A DNA stretch of 64,000 bases from Saccharina japonica (lineage: Eukaryota > Sar > Phaeophyceae > Laminariales > Laminariaceae), in assembly GCA_008828725.1 (NCBI GenBank), contig MEHQ01000681.1:248001-312000 (forward strand), in the 5' to 3' direction. Positions within the stretch are counted from its first letter, which is position 1. Each line of letters starts with the position of its first letter. Under the pieces are notes generated by a model. The model saw nothing but the letters and a program-made list of their open reading frames with translations, was not told the origin of the DNA and did no database searches. The translations under genes were made by a program, and so were the position numbers. Below are positions 43,901-51,382 of the stretch, in pieces.

Positions 43901-44729
43901 AATATAAGGCTAAGGTTCTTGCGGGGCTCTTTCTTATGGAAGAATCTAAAGCTAAGTATTTTGTGGGGCTCTTTCTTATTGGAAAACCTAAGGCTAAGAT
44001 TCTTGTGGGGCTCTTTCTTATGATGTATTAAATGGCTAAGTTTCTTGTGGGGCTCTTTCGTACGGTAGTGCACGTCATACACTGAACGAAGCACGAGCTC
44101 AAGACGTACTTTTCTATGTTGTCGGTGGGTCAGTCCCGATCTGCTGGCAGGCTGTATGGTTGGACTTGGGAAAGCAAGCGCTACACATGGCCGGCTTGTC
44201 ACCGGCCCCGCGAGGTTATGTAAATAGACCTCGTGACTTTCTCCTTCCTCCAGGACGGCACGGGAAGGCCTCAGACAATAACAAAAGGCGTTTTGGCTTG
44301 TTTTCGTTGGATGGACTGCACAAGCAGGCCCGAAAGACGCGACACATACCTGGTACTTCTTTCTGTTCACGTGTCGTTCGATGCCGTTTGCTTTCCTCGC
44401 CCCATTTTAAGTACCTCGCCGCTTGCCTTCTGATTATCTCTCCACCCCCCTCCCTCTCTTCCCTTGCCCCCCCCTGCCCAAAACCACCCCCCCCCCCCCC
44501 CCCTCCCTTTCCCGCTCCGTTCTCGCCCCCCTGCTTCCGCTGCCATTACCCCCCCCCCCCTCCCTTCCCGCTCCGTCTCGCCCCCCAGATCGTTAAGGGC
44601 GAGGGCGTCGCCGGTCTTTACAAGGGGCTCGTGCCCAGGCTCGGGCGAGTTATCCCGGGACAGGGTATCATCTTCATGTCGTACGAGCGCATTCAAACGG
44701 TCGTGGCAGGCATGGTTGAGGGCAAGTAA
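23802..44729 (+). CDS. SLC25A1: Mitochondrial tricarboxylate/citrate carrier, split over ~21 kb
   Basis: The product is a mitochondrial inner-membrane carrier of the SLC25 family, closest to the tricarboxylate transport protein that exchanges citrate for malate or another tricarboxylate. Three carrier repeats are present, with signature motifs PLEFVKTQLQ (first two exons), PIETVKTKAIQ and PFDVVKTKMQG. Stretches such as MQGVDAARYKNTADC and GLYKGLVPRLGRV are typical of this subfamily. The exons are 23802-23900, 36338-36355, 37868-38038, 40574-40777, 42293-42499 and 44589-44729, all phase 0, giving 279 residues; the family is about 290-320. The missing ~11 residues fall at the start of helix 4. 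The ATG at 23802 is chosen because it gives the usual short N-terminus; an in-frame ATG at 23718 would add 28 residues. The gene may be functional with an unassembled exon, or damaged. Confidence 0.88.
24257..25056. repeat. Direct duplication copy 1, containing a SINE-like unit
   Basis: This ~800-bp segment is repeated with few changes at 25448-26253. It begins TGTACTCGTACGTACATACG. Its right part (24698-25056) looks like a retroposon on the - strand. See the SINE entries. Open frames inside both copies (e.g. at 24510 and 25701) are conserved only because the DNA is duplicated; the T-run codes for poly-Phe and the frames are not supported as genes. Confidence 0.85.
24698..25056 (-). mobile_element. 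SINE-like retroposon, copy 1
   Basis: On the - strand, sequence near 25056 starts a tRNA-like head with an A-box-like GATGGTCTACAG and a B-box-like TTTCGAATCTT about 45 bases later, then an AT-rich body, and ends in A23 (T23 on + at 24698-24720). The head does not fold into a full cloverleaf by eye, so a tRNA gene is unlikely. Pol III-derived SINE is the best reading. Confidence 0.5.
25120..25440 (+). repeat. GATC-rich dispersed repeat, copy
   Basis: Lies between the two copies of the duplication and ends in repeated CATACAGATC words. It shares GAGCTAGATCATACAGATC and CCTACGTAGACCATGCA-like parts with the copies at 6740-7290 and 15660-15935. Confidence 0.65.
25448..26253. repeat. Direct duplication copy 2, containing a SINE-like unit
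   Basis: Same order and strand as 24257-25056, offset by about 1191 bases. The right boundary of similarity falls at the start of the tRNA-like head in both copies, while the left boundary lies ~440 bases beyond the poly-A, as a 3'-transduction or a longer composite retroposon would give. Confidence 0.85.
25889..26253 (-). mobile_element. SINE-like retroposon, copy 2
   Basis: On the - strand the head reads GTCGCCCCGATGGTCTAGAG with B-box GAGTTCGAATCTC, then an AT-rich body, ending in A33 (T33 on + at 25889-25921). This copy keeps a better B box than copy 1, and its longer A-tract is consistent with being the younger insertion. Confidence 0.5.
26254..27724. other. No exon seen; part of carrier intron 1
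   Basis: AT-rich sequence with two adjacent copies of a 41-bp unit (about 27203-27285, CCAAATGCATGATCTTTGAT start) and two TACCTGGTA words at 26421 and 27059. No coding similarity. Confidence 0.45.
27725..29856. mobile_element. hAT-like element with perfect 8-bp TSD and GGTGCGG arrays
   Basis: The element is 2132 bp. Its ends CAGGGTTCTTTACGGT and ACCGTAAAGAACCCTG are exact 16-bp reverse complements, and CTATTTAT occurs immediately outside both ends (27717-27724 and 29857-29864), an 8-bp target duplication as made by hAT transposases. Inside each end lies an array of ~10 diverged units with CCTACGGTGCGGTTCGGTGC (about 27780-28200 and 29420-29800). The centre (28400-29280) is different sequence, part GC-rich and part AT-rich; no transposase was recognised, so it is non-autonomous. 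Confidence 0.88.
29857..31061. other. No exon seen; part of carrier intron 1
   Basis: No coding similarity. Contains TACCWGGTA words at 30515 and 30763. Confidence 0.4.
31062..32729. mobile_element. hAT-like element with perfect 8-bp TSD and CTTCTGTRAGTTCTGTA arrays
   Basis: The 1668-bp element has exact 20-bp inverted ends, CAAGGTCAGGTTCTGTAGGG at the left, and GAATTATC on both sides (31054-31061 and 32730-32737). Two internal arrays (31080-31460 and 32070-32690) are built of CCCGGAACTTCTGTRAGTTC units with variable GTACGCCCGKGCCACAATA spacers, 40-60 bp each. The repeated TTCTGT/ACAGAA word also occurs in the terminal repeat. Open frames with Tyr-Arg-Ser-Ser-Gly repeats are array artefacts. 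No transposase seen. Confidence 0.88.
31512..31662. mobile_element. Nested 151-bp MITE with TGTCAGGAGACGG ends
   Basis: Exact 13-bp inverted ends TGTCAGGAGACGG and CCGTCTCCTGACA enclose GTCAGTCAAG-type words. It sits inside the hAT-like element at 31062-32729, between its two arrays, so it may have inserted later. No target duplication is clear. The 36655-36940 tandem array shares GGTCAGTCAAG and CGGTCTCCT words with it. Confidence 0.65.
32730..34041. other. No exon seen; part of carrier intron 1
   Basis: No coding similarity. TACCWGGTA words occur at 32959, 33025 and 33360, a local cluster. Confidence 0.4.
34042..34196. mobile_element. Mariner-like MITE (TTACGGGGG family), diverged
   Basis: The ends TTTGCGGGGGCATAGTAATAG and CTATTTCCCCCCGTAA approximate the family seen best at 63421-63602. 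The right flank is TA, the left TG. Confidence is limited by mismatches. Confidence 0.4.
34219..34992. mobile_element. hAT-like element with perfect 8-bp TSD and TACTCGGAGTA arrays
   Basis: The 774-bp element has exact 17-bp inverted ends, CACAGATGCTCCGAGTA at the left. TAGTATTA flanks both sides (34211-34218 and 34993-35000). The interior is nearly all variants of TACTCGGAGTATTTCGGG, in which the palindrome ACTCGGAGT-like core repeats the inner part of the terminal repeat. An internal CACAGATGCTCCCAT at 34654 suggests two units joined head to tail. No transposase. Confidence 0.86.
35225..35390 (-). repeat. R1 dispersed repeat, inverted copy
   Basis: Contains the R1 words in reverse order and complement, including TGGTCGGTGAAAACCTGACA and GATGCGAGGGTCTATGGTC. 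It extends into the segment GCGACTCGCCCAACACCTCACGG-like also present in the copy at 40980-41035. Confidence 0.75.
35679..36001. mobile_element. TIR element with 31-bp palindromic array
   Basis: The ends CAGGGTTGGATAT and ATATCCAACACTA are near-complementary. Inside are four or five 31-bp units containing TTCGATATATCG (starts at 35715, 35746, 35777, 35808). The layout matches the hAT-like elements with internal arrays, but the 8-bp flanks (TATACAAG, AGTGCATA) do not match. Confidence 0.5.
36338..36355 (+). CDS. SLC25A1: Carrier exon 2, an 18-nt microexon
   Basis: ACCCAACTCCAACTAGCG codes TQLQLA. It is preceded by the acceptor TTCTCATCCTCAACAG and followed by donor GTGAGC. Joined in phase 0 to exon 1 (PLEFVK) and exon 3 (DKLPAGQ) it rebuilds the invariant carrier motif P-x-[DE]-x-x-[KR]-x-x-x-Q, which neither neighbour can supply. 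The introns on each side are 12437 and 1512 nt. Because the match was found by searching for the missing residues, chance is possible, but splice sites, phase and all four TQLQ residues agree. Confidence 0.78.
36352..36575 (+). repeat. Three-copy ~75-bp repeat carrying decoy donor sites
   Basis: AGCGGTGAGCAA occurs at 36352, 36426 and 36502, each preceded by CAACT/GACT-type sequence; AACCGGTGTTTTTC precedes copies 2 and 3. The first copy is the real donor of the microexon; the other two are exact donor-like sites downstream. Confidence 0.7.
36655..36940 (+). repeat. ~95-bp tandem repeat, three copies
   Basis: Units start AGGCCTCTTTTGGCGTTA-like at 36660, 36759 and 36852 and contain GGTCAGTCAAG, CGGTCTCCTAGCATA and TTGACACGTCA. 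Confidence 0.8.
37270..37500 (+). repeat. ~31-bp tandem repeat (CCCCGACCGCCTGRGAAATT)
   Basis: Units start at about 37273, 37333, 37365, 37396, 37427 and 37486; a longer spacer with CAGATGTAYTWAG and GTTGGTGTGGCCTA is inserted at both ends. It lies in carrier intron 2. Confidence 0.75.
37868..38038 (+). CDS. SLC25A1: Carrier exon 3
   Basis: Fifty-seven codons from DKLPAGQKPKYTG to GGNSELKK. It covers the matrix loop and amphipathic helix of repeat 1, the FFSLYRGL motif and helix 2 (SMPKAGIRFG). The acceptor is CCGCTGCTGCAG and the donor GTGAGT. Similarity to the citrate carrier subfamily is strong along the whole exon. Confidence 0.9.
38039..40573 (+). other. Carrier intron 3; repeats only
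   Basis: Contains a hairpin at about 38848-39015 (TTTTTCAGCGCTCG against CGAGCGCTGAAAAA), two TACCTGGTA words 11 bp apart at 39061 and 39072 in AT-rich DNA, a T run at about 39632, and a GGGTC MITE. No extra exon was recognised. Confidence 0.6.
39875..40068. mobile_element. hAT-like MITE of the GGGTC family
   Basis: The ends are GGGCTGTTCACGGG and GAGAACAGCCCT, with dense GGGTC/GGCCGGG words at left and GACCC words at right. No clear target duplication, which fits an old insertion. Confidence 0.6.
40574..40777 (+). CDS. SLC25A1: Carrier exon 4, 3' end abnormal
   Basis: Sixty-eight codons, LFAGKENKKLNSGEQ to GLYQGW. It covers helix 3 with the second motif PIETVKTKAIQ and the loop of repeat 2. 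The acceptor is taken as GCGAGCAG; the alternative three bases upstream would add Gln. The family continues for about 12 residues beyond YQG to a K-Q-x-x-N-Q segment, but here the codon TGG runs into 18 G (40776-40793) and then R1 repeat. No GT donor is visible at the expected point. Confidence 0.85.
40776..40793. repeat. 18-G homopolymer at the exon 4 / R1 junction
   Basis: The G run begins with the last two bases of the TGG codon and ends where R1-type sequence CGTACTCATTTGTTGCTTGC begins. Confidence 0.9.
40794..41090 (+). repeat. R1 dispersed repeat, one full and one partial copy
   Basis: The full copy spans 40794-41045. A second, truncated copy starts at 41040 with GGGGGGGTACTCCATATTC and stops after the CATGGCCGTAGTCGTA word. 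Confidence 0.8.
41373..41465. mobile_element. Mariner-like MITE fragment (TTACGGGGG family)
   Basis: TTACGGAGGACCATAGTAAA at 41373 is preceded by TA. An inverted partner ATCCTATTTAC occurs near 41452 but the right terminus is missing. Confidence 0.4.
41884..41990 (+). repeat. R1 dispersed repeat, copy
   Basis: Runs from CTGGGGGGTGTACTCGATAT to TTTTCACCGACCAGGG. G-rich words lie at both edges, as in other copies. Confidence 0.8.
42293..42499 (+). CDS. SLC25A1: Carrier exon 5
   Basis: Sixty-nine codons, GLRFMWFNKYRG to KNTADCFAQ. It covers most of helix 4, helix 5 and the third carrier motif PFDVVKTKMQG. The acceptor is CCACCCCCGCAG and the donor GTGCGC, a weaker but acceptable site. The residue before GLRF is expected to be the Gln of an N-Q pair from the missing segment. 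Confidence 0.9.
42530..42850 (+). repeat. ~115-bp degenerate tandem repeat in carrier intron 5
   Basis: Three diverged units share TTGGCTGGACTTGRTT, CACGGCTA, GTTGGCGAATA and GTGACTTAG words. Confidence 0.6.
43230..44060 (+). repeat. ~45-bp minisatellite in carrier intron 5
   Basis: Close to twenty imperfect units contain GTGGGGCTCTTTCTTATG, then GAGATAATATAAGGCTAAG, then TTCTT. Because the unit is about 45 bp, the - strand is open over 43804-44370 with a KKEPHKNLSLRFFHK-like 15-residue repeat; units of other lengths break this frame, so I read it as satellite, not gene. Confidence 0.88.
44589..44729 (+). CDS. SLC25A1: Carrier exon 6, terminal
   Basis: Forty-six codons and TAA. IVKGEGVAGLYKGL and PRLGRVIPGQGIIF form the last matrix loop and helix 6, and the protein ends GMVEGK. 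The acceptor follows a long C-rich tract (44440-44588). Confidence 0.92.
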   Translation: MVKGEGVAGLYKGLVPRLGRVIPGQGIIFMSYERIQTVVAGMVEGK

Positions 44730-46259
44730 TTTTGTCTACGGCCGTATGGTGGTACTGGTAGTGCGTGCGGCAGTGGTACGTAGTGCCATAGTGGTCATTT
44801 TGCGCGTTTCCGCCGCCCTGTTTGCTGTATTGTCTACCGTATATAGCAGTAGTAGTGGTAGTATATACCATGAGCGATTAGGCTGTGGTTGTTTCGCCCG
44901 CTTGCTGTTTGCGTACGGTGGGGTACCCTAGCGACCTGGTTGTGGTTCTGGCCACCCACCCTCTTTGCTGTTTTGCGTACGGGAGTAGTACAGTAGTGGT
45001 AGTGGTAGTACCATAGCGGTCAGGTTGTGCTCCTCTTTCGCCCTATTGCCGGACTTTTTTTCTCCCACCCCACCAGGATGGTCCCCACCAGAATGGTGAC
45101 ATCGAGTGAGACTACTACAGGTATACAGGACAGGGTACCTACTATGAAAACCAGGTCTAAGAAAGGCTGGGTGCTAAGAAAGGCTGGCTGAGATTTTTCT
45201 AGGGGCGTAAGAAATTCGGGAGCCGTGATCCCGAAGTTTGTGTACGATGCACCTTTTTCCCAAAAACAAGAATAGGAAATTCCGCCTCTGGGCAAGTATT
45301 GCTGTTTCTTACTTGGTGTCCAGTGCTGTACGAAAGTGCTGTTGGGTGGGGTGGGCGAGCTGGCGAAGGTACGGAAAGTGCCCGGTATGGTTTTGCCCTC
45401 CGTCTTATTTCTTTCGTTTATTCTGGTTTGTTTGTTGGCTCGTGGCGGAGACAAGCCAGACGAAGGGGTCACAGGCACCATAAGAAAGAATGAACGAGGG
45501 CGGGGGGGGGTGGTTTATCGTTCAGTTGTGGTTTCGCCCCGCTGATTTGCGGTGGCTTTAATAGCGTTAGGGTTATAGCGACTGGGCGCGGGCGGTGATT
45601 TTCGTTAAAGCGAGGTTCCATAGTTTTGATTCGTTATTTCTTGCCGTATCTGTTGCTGCTGCTGCCGTGCCGTACTCTTGTGCATCGCTGGAATTGAGCT
45701 CCGCGGACGTGCGGCGCGATTTGGTATTTCTGACGAAATGCCAGCTCGAAGAGCAGTGATTGGTTGCTGCACTGAATATGCGGCGCAATTTGGGGGTGGC
45801 AAAACGCCTTTTTGACGAGTTCGTTGCAGACGAGCGCAGTACAGTAGTAGCAGTAGAATGTTGCCCTTTTCCATTGGAGATAAGGATGGTCCACTTAGTG
45901 CAGCTTCCGTCAAATTTAGTTCTCCTCGTTGTGTTGAGGATTATGTCAAGGAACAAGGGTATATATACACTGAAGTAGCTTCATGGGGGTAGGGGGGGGG
46001 GGGGGTGACGACTTGCTCGGGTGTTTTATTGTTTTGGAGATTCGACCGAATAAGTGTTTTCTGGCTCCGTTTTGTGTGTTTCTCGAGCTCAACATTTTTT
46101 TGAATATTTGTTTCCCCTTCTTTGTCCAAATCGATGGTCTGTCTGTCCCCATTGGCTCACGCACAACCAAGCCAGGCCTGATAGTAATATTAAAAAATAC
46201 CGACGATGTTTTTGTTTTTTCGGTTTCTAACTTTTTCACACCTCGGAAAGGTCATCGAT
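44730..46259. other. No gene seen downstream of the carrier
   Basis: Includes the carrier 3' UTR, whose end I cannot place. GTAGTGGTAGT-type short repeats occur near 44850 and 44990, and a G run near 45993. Open frames have no recognisable features. Confidence 0.45.
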
Positions 46260-46510
46260 TAACATTTCCATCATCTAGATCTTTCAGGGCAGATATAATC
46301 CTGAACTGTATGATCTAGCTCATGTTGCCGGGTGGGAGCCGTGTATAATATGCATGATTTAGGCCATGTTTCCTCGGTTGGATATGTACTCTTCAGATCT
46401 TGCACAACATATCGTAACAGCAGGTTATGTTTTACCCTGGTAGATGATCTATCTGATATATCTGTAGATGATCTATCTGATATATCTGTAGATGATCTAT
46501 CTGTCCGACG
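46260..46510 (-). repeat. GATC-rich dispersed repeat, inverted copy with 24-bp triplication
   Basis: GATGATCTATCTGATATATC-type units (24 bp) are repeated three times at about 46442-46505. The left part contains ATGATCTAGCTCATGTTGCC, the complement of words in the copy near 25365. Confidence 0.65.
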
Positions 46511-47460
46511 GGTGAAAAATATAGCACAATGAAATGAGTTGAAGCCGCTCACAGTATGACTTTGTGAGCAGGCAGATAACGTATTTCCAGTTACCGGTAT
46601 ACCGGGTAGGTATCAAAGCTTTGATTTTGCGTGTTTCCTTTTTTTTGGTACTGTCCATTATCTTTTTCGACAACTCGACCAGATATCGCAGTTCGCAGGA
46701 ATGCGTCGTGGAACCTTCGAAATTGGAAGTTGCTAACGTGTTAAACCTCAAGTTCCAAATCTCTGCAGGTTTCTAAACCTCCAAGACTTGAGGTTTTAAA
46801 CGTGTTCTTAAGCCAGAGCTTGCATGCACACGCAGCCAGCCATGACCGTTGATAAAAAAAACTGCACGTTAGATGCTATTCTCCTGGAGCACATGCGTGC
46901 AAGGGGAAGCCAGCGGCTGCAGGCTTCTTGGTGTGGCCGTTTTATTAAGACCACCATCCGCACGTTCTGTGTAAACACTCTATTATAATGGCGTTTCAAC
47001 GATAAGGCACGCCTTCTAAGGCATACGCCTTATTGGGTACAGTTCCTCGGTGAAGGAGCCCCCCCGGCAGCCAGAAAAAAAAAATGGCCGAAAAAATGTT
47101 ACTCCTGGCGTAGCACGTGTCTATATTTTCAGTCATCCATTCACATGTACCCCTGGTATGTTTTATCATCAGTTTACTTTCTAGCTCAATCCGTGGGAGG
47201 TTTTTTACCCTCAACCGCCTTCTGGGCTATAACAAACTATAGCAGTACCCGTGGTCACAGCTATAGCTGGTCATCCCTTCTCCCCTTCTCCCCCCCCCCT
47301 ACAGTAATACCTTCATTTTTATCGCGCGCAGGGTAGGTATTGATAGTACATACGTAAGCATTCCCACTGCCCGTCCCATTCTCATCGGTTTTTTTGCCAA
47401 CTCGCGCTTTCGCATTTTCGGCGACGGAAGAAAACTCACAAATATGTGATACCTGGTAGT
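46511..47460. other. No gene seen
   Basis: No supported feature apart from a TACCTGGTA word at 47450-47458 next to the MITE that follows. Confidence 0.4.
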
Positions 47461-47673
47461 CAGCACTGGTCACGGGGTCGGGTCAAAACTCGCGGGTCGG
47501 GTCGGATGGGGTCACCTAACCCGACCCGACCCGACTCAACCCGACCCGTGATATTTAGAATACCTCCTGGCCCGACCCGACCCGACCCGACCCGCGAGAT
47601 TCCGAATACCTTCAGACCCGACCCGACCCGACCCGTGAGGTTTAGAAGACTTCCTGATCCGTGAACAGTCCTG
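47461..47673. mobile_element. hAT-like MITE of the GGGTC family
   Basis: Left end CAGCACTGGTCACGG and right end CCGTGAACAGTCCTG are diverged forms of the family ends. The left half carries GGGTCGGGTC, the remainder several blocks of GACCCGACCC separated by GTGAGRTTTAGAA words. No target duplication. Confidence 0.6.
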
Positions 47674-47689
47674 GAAAAAAGCACCTTGA

Positions 47690-47765
47690 GTAATGCCGGT
47701 ACACCAGCTGAGACTCGAACCCCAGCACAATCTCCAGCAGGGGTGATGTGCTAACGCTGAGACCA
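47690..47765 (-). other. tRNA-like sequence, probably SINE head or relic
   Basis: On the - strand the T-arm CTGGG-GTTCGAGT-CTCAG pairs fully, and TTGAGCA can pair with TACTCAA as an acceptor stem, followed by TTTTTT. However about 14 extra bases lie between T-arm and acceptor, and no normal anticodon arm is visible, so a working tRNA is unlikely. Confidence 0.3.
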
Positions 47766-47809
47766 TGCTCAATAGAAACAATTGAAACGTGTGTTTGGTA
47801 CGATATACG

Positions 47810-48240
47810 TACTTCGGGGTACCCGAGTAACCTGCCCGGGGTATATTCTACATACGGGTATCCAAGTATTCATGAAAGCAGACAAAGAATAGTAATATCA
47901 TCCGATGCTACCGCCTCTCCATACCCTACCCATCGGTGATATTACCAAAACCTGGGGCTGAGATACTATACCCGGGTAGTCGGGTAGTCGGGTATATTTA
48001 GTATAGCGCCAAATACCGACTCTACCCGGATTTTATTTACTCTGGGTTCTACCCGCGGGTATAACCTATCAGCGGCTACTACCGCCCCCCACTATCAATA
48101 TCATAGATGTCCATGGTATTTATTACCCTGGGACGTGGGATCGAGATACCATACCCGTGTAGTCGGGAAATTTAGTAATATACCCAATACTATAATATAT
48201 CCGAAAACTACCCATTCTACCAAGACACCCTTCCAATATA
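47810..48240 (+). repeat. TACCCGGGTA-rich repeat region
   Basis: Two ~100-bp related blocks (about 47953 and 48128) begin CTGGG, continue GAGATACYATACCC, then GTAGTCGGG, then an AT-rich TTTAGTA part. TACCCG words occur in both orientations. It may be another array-bearing element, but ends were not resolved. Confidence 0.5.
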
Positions 48241-49363
48241 CCCTGGTACGTTGATACATACGCAACAAGCCACCTGGTTCAAAGACCACAGCGACCAGCA
48301 GTCGGCAGCGCGAATGACCACTATTAAAAATGGCCAGTCGTCTGGTTCCGGCAACCGAGAGCATTCGGCAGTGCTGTGAATGGCCACCTCGCACCAATAA
48401 AAACATGTCGAATTATTTTACAGACAGCAGCAGCAGCAACTGTTGCTGTTATTGATGTCACATCCGCTCATTGCCATACAGAACCGTAGCCCGAGATCAC
48501 GAGAAGGTGCGAGGAGTCTACACGTAGTATTCTAGCTATTCATAGGCAATCGAACCAAAAAGAAAACCCAGTCGGGGTCCCAGGATATAGCCGGTTCCAC
48601 AACTTATTTGTACAAACACAAAAAAAGAGACACAGATTACGTGCTCAACTCTTAGGTCATAAATATAATACATAACATGCCACTTTGTACTGCGGACGCA
48701 GAATTCAGCTGCACCGGCTACAGCCGAGCCCCCCCCCCCCCGCGTACGCACTGCTGCTACACCCTACTGGCTACAGCGTTGGTGTCTGGAGTGCTGCCAG
48801 TGTCCAACGCCATCATGACCGAAGCGCTGCCGGTGTCTACGAAAAAACGCCTTCCTACACACTCGGAATAAAAAAACGGGTAAAACAAAACGAGGATCAC
48901 CCGCTGACGCAACTCCTCCCACCCTCACCCTTGTCTTCCTATCATAAGTAGAGCACACTTCCTGTACGTATTATGATAGCCTTTACGAACCAACACCAAT
49001 CGGATCTGTCGCCCCCCCTCGGCCATAAGGCGATCACGGTGTCCCATGTTCATCCTCCTACTCGCAGTCAGAAACTACAGCAAAATCTCAAACCAACCAC
49101 AAACATTTGGCGTGCGCAAGGTCAGCAGCAGCTTCCTAGAAAGTTGTTGACGGGAAAAAGGCGGTGAGCTCCTCCTGCTCTCGTACACGAGGCCAACCCC
49201 ATCTTGGCGCTGGTGCTGTTTCGGGCGTCCTCCAGTCTCCAGCCCCACTCGATTCGCTCCGCGCCTTACAATGTATGCTGCCGCTCTTTCCCGGGGGGTT
49301 GCCTCTCTCTGTTTACGCGCGAAGCAAAAATTTAAGAACCTCCTCCTTCAAAAATCCTTTCCC
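48241..49363. other. No gene seen
   Basis: Open frames of 60-90 residues only; none has recognisable features. Confidence 0.4.
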
Positions 49364-49670
49364 GTTCTGGTCTTGTAAGCGAAACTTCCCGCGCAGGAAG
49401 GGTTCAACCAAGCCCACCCCTTCATTAAAACGCCTCCCCCGTTCTGGTCTTGCAAATGAAACTTCCCGCGCAGGAAGGGTTCAACCCATATCACCCCCCC
49501 CCCCAACAAAACGCCTGGCCCGTTCTGGTTCTTGCAAACGAAGAATCCCGCGCAGGAAAGGTTCAGCCAAGTTCATCCGCCCAATCGAAACGCCTCCCCC
49601 GTGCTGGTTCTTGTAAATGAAACTTCTTGCGCAGGAAGGGTTCAACCAAGCTCCCTCCCCCCCCCGCTCG
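49364..49670 (+). repeat. ~75-bp tandem repeat, four copies
   Basis: Units share CCGTTCTGGTCTTGYAARYG, then AAACTTCCCGCGCAGGAAGG, then GTTCAACCAA, with C-rich spacers. The duplicated block D1 starts inside the third unit. Confidence 0.85.
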
Positions 49671-50515
49671 TCGACGATCGGCCTCCACTCCCTCCTCGCT
49701 GCCCAATCCAGCTTTTTCACTGGTACTCACTTGGTGGGCGTCGCCTCTATCTAGGCGGCACCTTTGTGCCTATACTGCTGTATCAGGTCTCCGCGACGGT
49801 GTCGGTCTGCACCCGCACACACGGCACACGACACACGACACACGGCATTGAGACGAGGTCGAAGGCAGTTAGTATGGGCCAGCCAGTAAGAATCAACCTA
49901 CAGTAGCAAGAAACTGAGGCTCTCATTTTTTATTTTGGACGATAAGAAAATGTCGGAAAAATGGTCAAGAAGTCATGCTCGGCGACGCGCGCTACACAAA
50001 TTTCTACGGGTGCGATCTTACCAGGTACCAGGTATCCTTTTACGTTCTTCTGTTTTCGGGTGTACGTACGAGGTATCATGGATATTTTCTGATGTAGACC
50101 CACCACACGTCTGACAAATCATGATTTGCCTTGACCAACAGCAGATGGTGCAGATCAGTGGGTTGGTGCATCCTACATATCACCACGTGAAGACGTGTGT
50201 TACACACAGACCGTACTAGCTAAGAGTACAACGTGCGTAGTAACTCGGGCACACGCATGCTCACATGGCCACATCGCGTAGATCACTACCATCAATCCAC
50301 ATACCATGAATATGTGCACCAGCCCCACCAACACGCCATTTCGAATTGAAAGGCTTGAATCGCACATATCATTCGCAGACAACAGACAGCAGAAAGAACT
50401 CACAAAAATGCAACAAAAATGCATATGATATGATATCGGCAACCATAATTTGGAGGACTTGTCCGTGTGCGGCAACGCATGTCACCTACCAGGTATACAC
50501 AGCAGTACTGAAATA
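49546..50515 (+). repeat. Direct duplication D1
   Basis: About 970 bp repeated nearly exactly at 53239-54209 in the same orientation. It runs from TCCCGCGCAGGAAAGG to CAGCAGTACTGAAATA and contains overlapping TACCAGGTA words at 50019 and 50026 plus one at 50487. Since D1 continues the tandem repeat to its left, it is probably the original and the 53239 copy the derived one. Confidence 0.9.
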
Positions 50516-50753
50516 GATATAAATAAAATGAGCATTGACCACTCAGGTGATCTTGGACCTGTTCGGCTCTGACTTCGCTTTAGACCGGACTCGCACTCGG
50601 GACCCGTTGAAGGCCTCGCGTTGGCTTTCTCGCCCTGCTAGCCGTCCAAGTGGCACCCTCGGGACAAATCTAGAAGTTATGATATCGCCGTCGCGGCTCG
50701 ACGAGGTATCCTGGTGCTTCTGTGAACATCGGTCAAGCGTTTTTGCTAGATAT

Positions 50754-51032
50754 CTATCGCCACAGTCTCGTTCGCCACCCGAAATTTTCCCTCGTGAGCC
50801 TCCTGTACAGGTCATGGCCGTATCGCGTGGCTCCTACCTCAGGCGAGACCTGTGGCGCCTGCATGTGCTCCATCGCGTGCTCCCATGTCATCTCATTTTG
50901 CCTCATGCCCTCGTGGGCCTCCCAGCAAATGTCGCAACCAGTTGCAACATCCCAGCACCAATCAACTGCCGTAAATCTCGTTCCAAGTGGGCCGTTCGGT
51001 TCTGCTGAACAAGGATTACTGTTTTGACACAT
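50754..51032 (-). CDS. Short ORF C with CxxC...H pattern, unrecognised
   Basis: The frame contains FTAVDWCWDVATGCDICWEAH-like sequence (limit of what can be quoted: CDICWEAHEGM) and EHAMEHMQAP, a Cys/His-rich composition unlike shadow frames. The counterpart in the right arm (about 56420-56690, + strand) is broken by an indel. It may be the end of a longer degraded gene that includes ORF A upstream on the same strand, about 350 bases away. No function can be assigned. Confidence 0.3.
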   Translation of the reverse strand: MCQNSNPCSAEPNGPLGTRFTAVDWCWDVATGCDICWEAHEGMRQNEMTWEHAMEHMQAPQVSPEVGATRYGHDLYRRLTRENFGWRTRLWR

Positions 51033-51382
51033 ACGCTTCCTCTTTACAAATTTACGGACAGCTTGGAACGCTTGGAATCTGTTCGGTGTTTTTCTTTCTC
51101 AATATCCAATCAGCACCACTTTTTCTGGCAAATAATTTTACGTTCGTTCCGTTCCAATGCCCGCGAAGTGAAGTTAAGACACGCCTAAAACGTAAGAGTA
51201 CATGACAGGAAGAGAACTGCACCTCCGTATGCTGCGCCATTGCTGTAGGTCATCAGGTAGTACTATTAAAAAATACGTGCTGTACTCGTAGCTCCTTCCT
51301 GCTCACGATTCGCCCTAATTGCTTCGGCGCGCTTCTCTTTTTTCCACCTTTCCCCTTTCAGCCGCAGATTGTCCTTGCGGAC

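Noticed and set aside
43804-44370. 188-codon Lys/His/Pro repeat protein on the - strand
   Set aside because: Derived from the 45-bp minisatellite in intron 5 and broken by units of other length.
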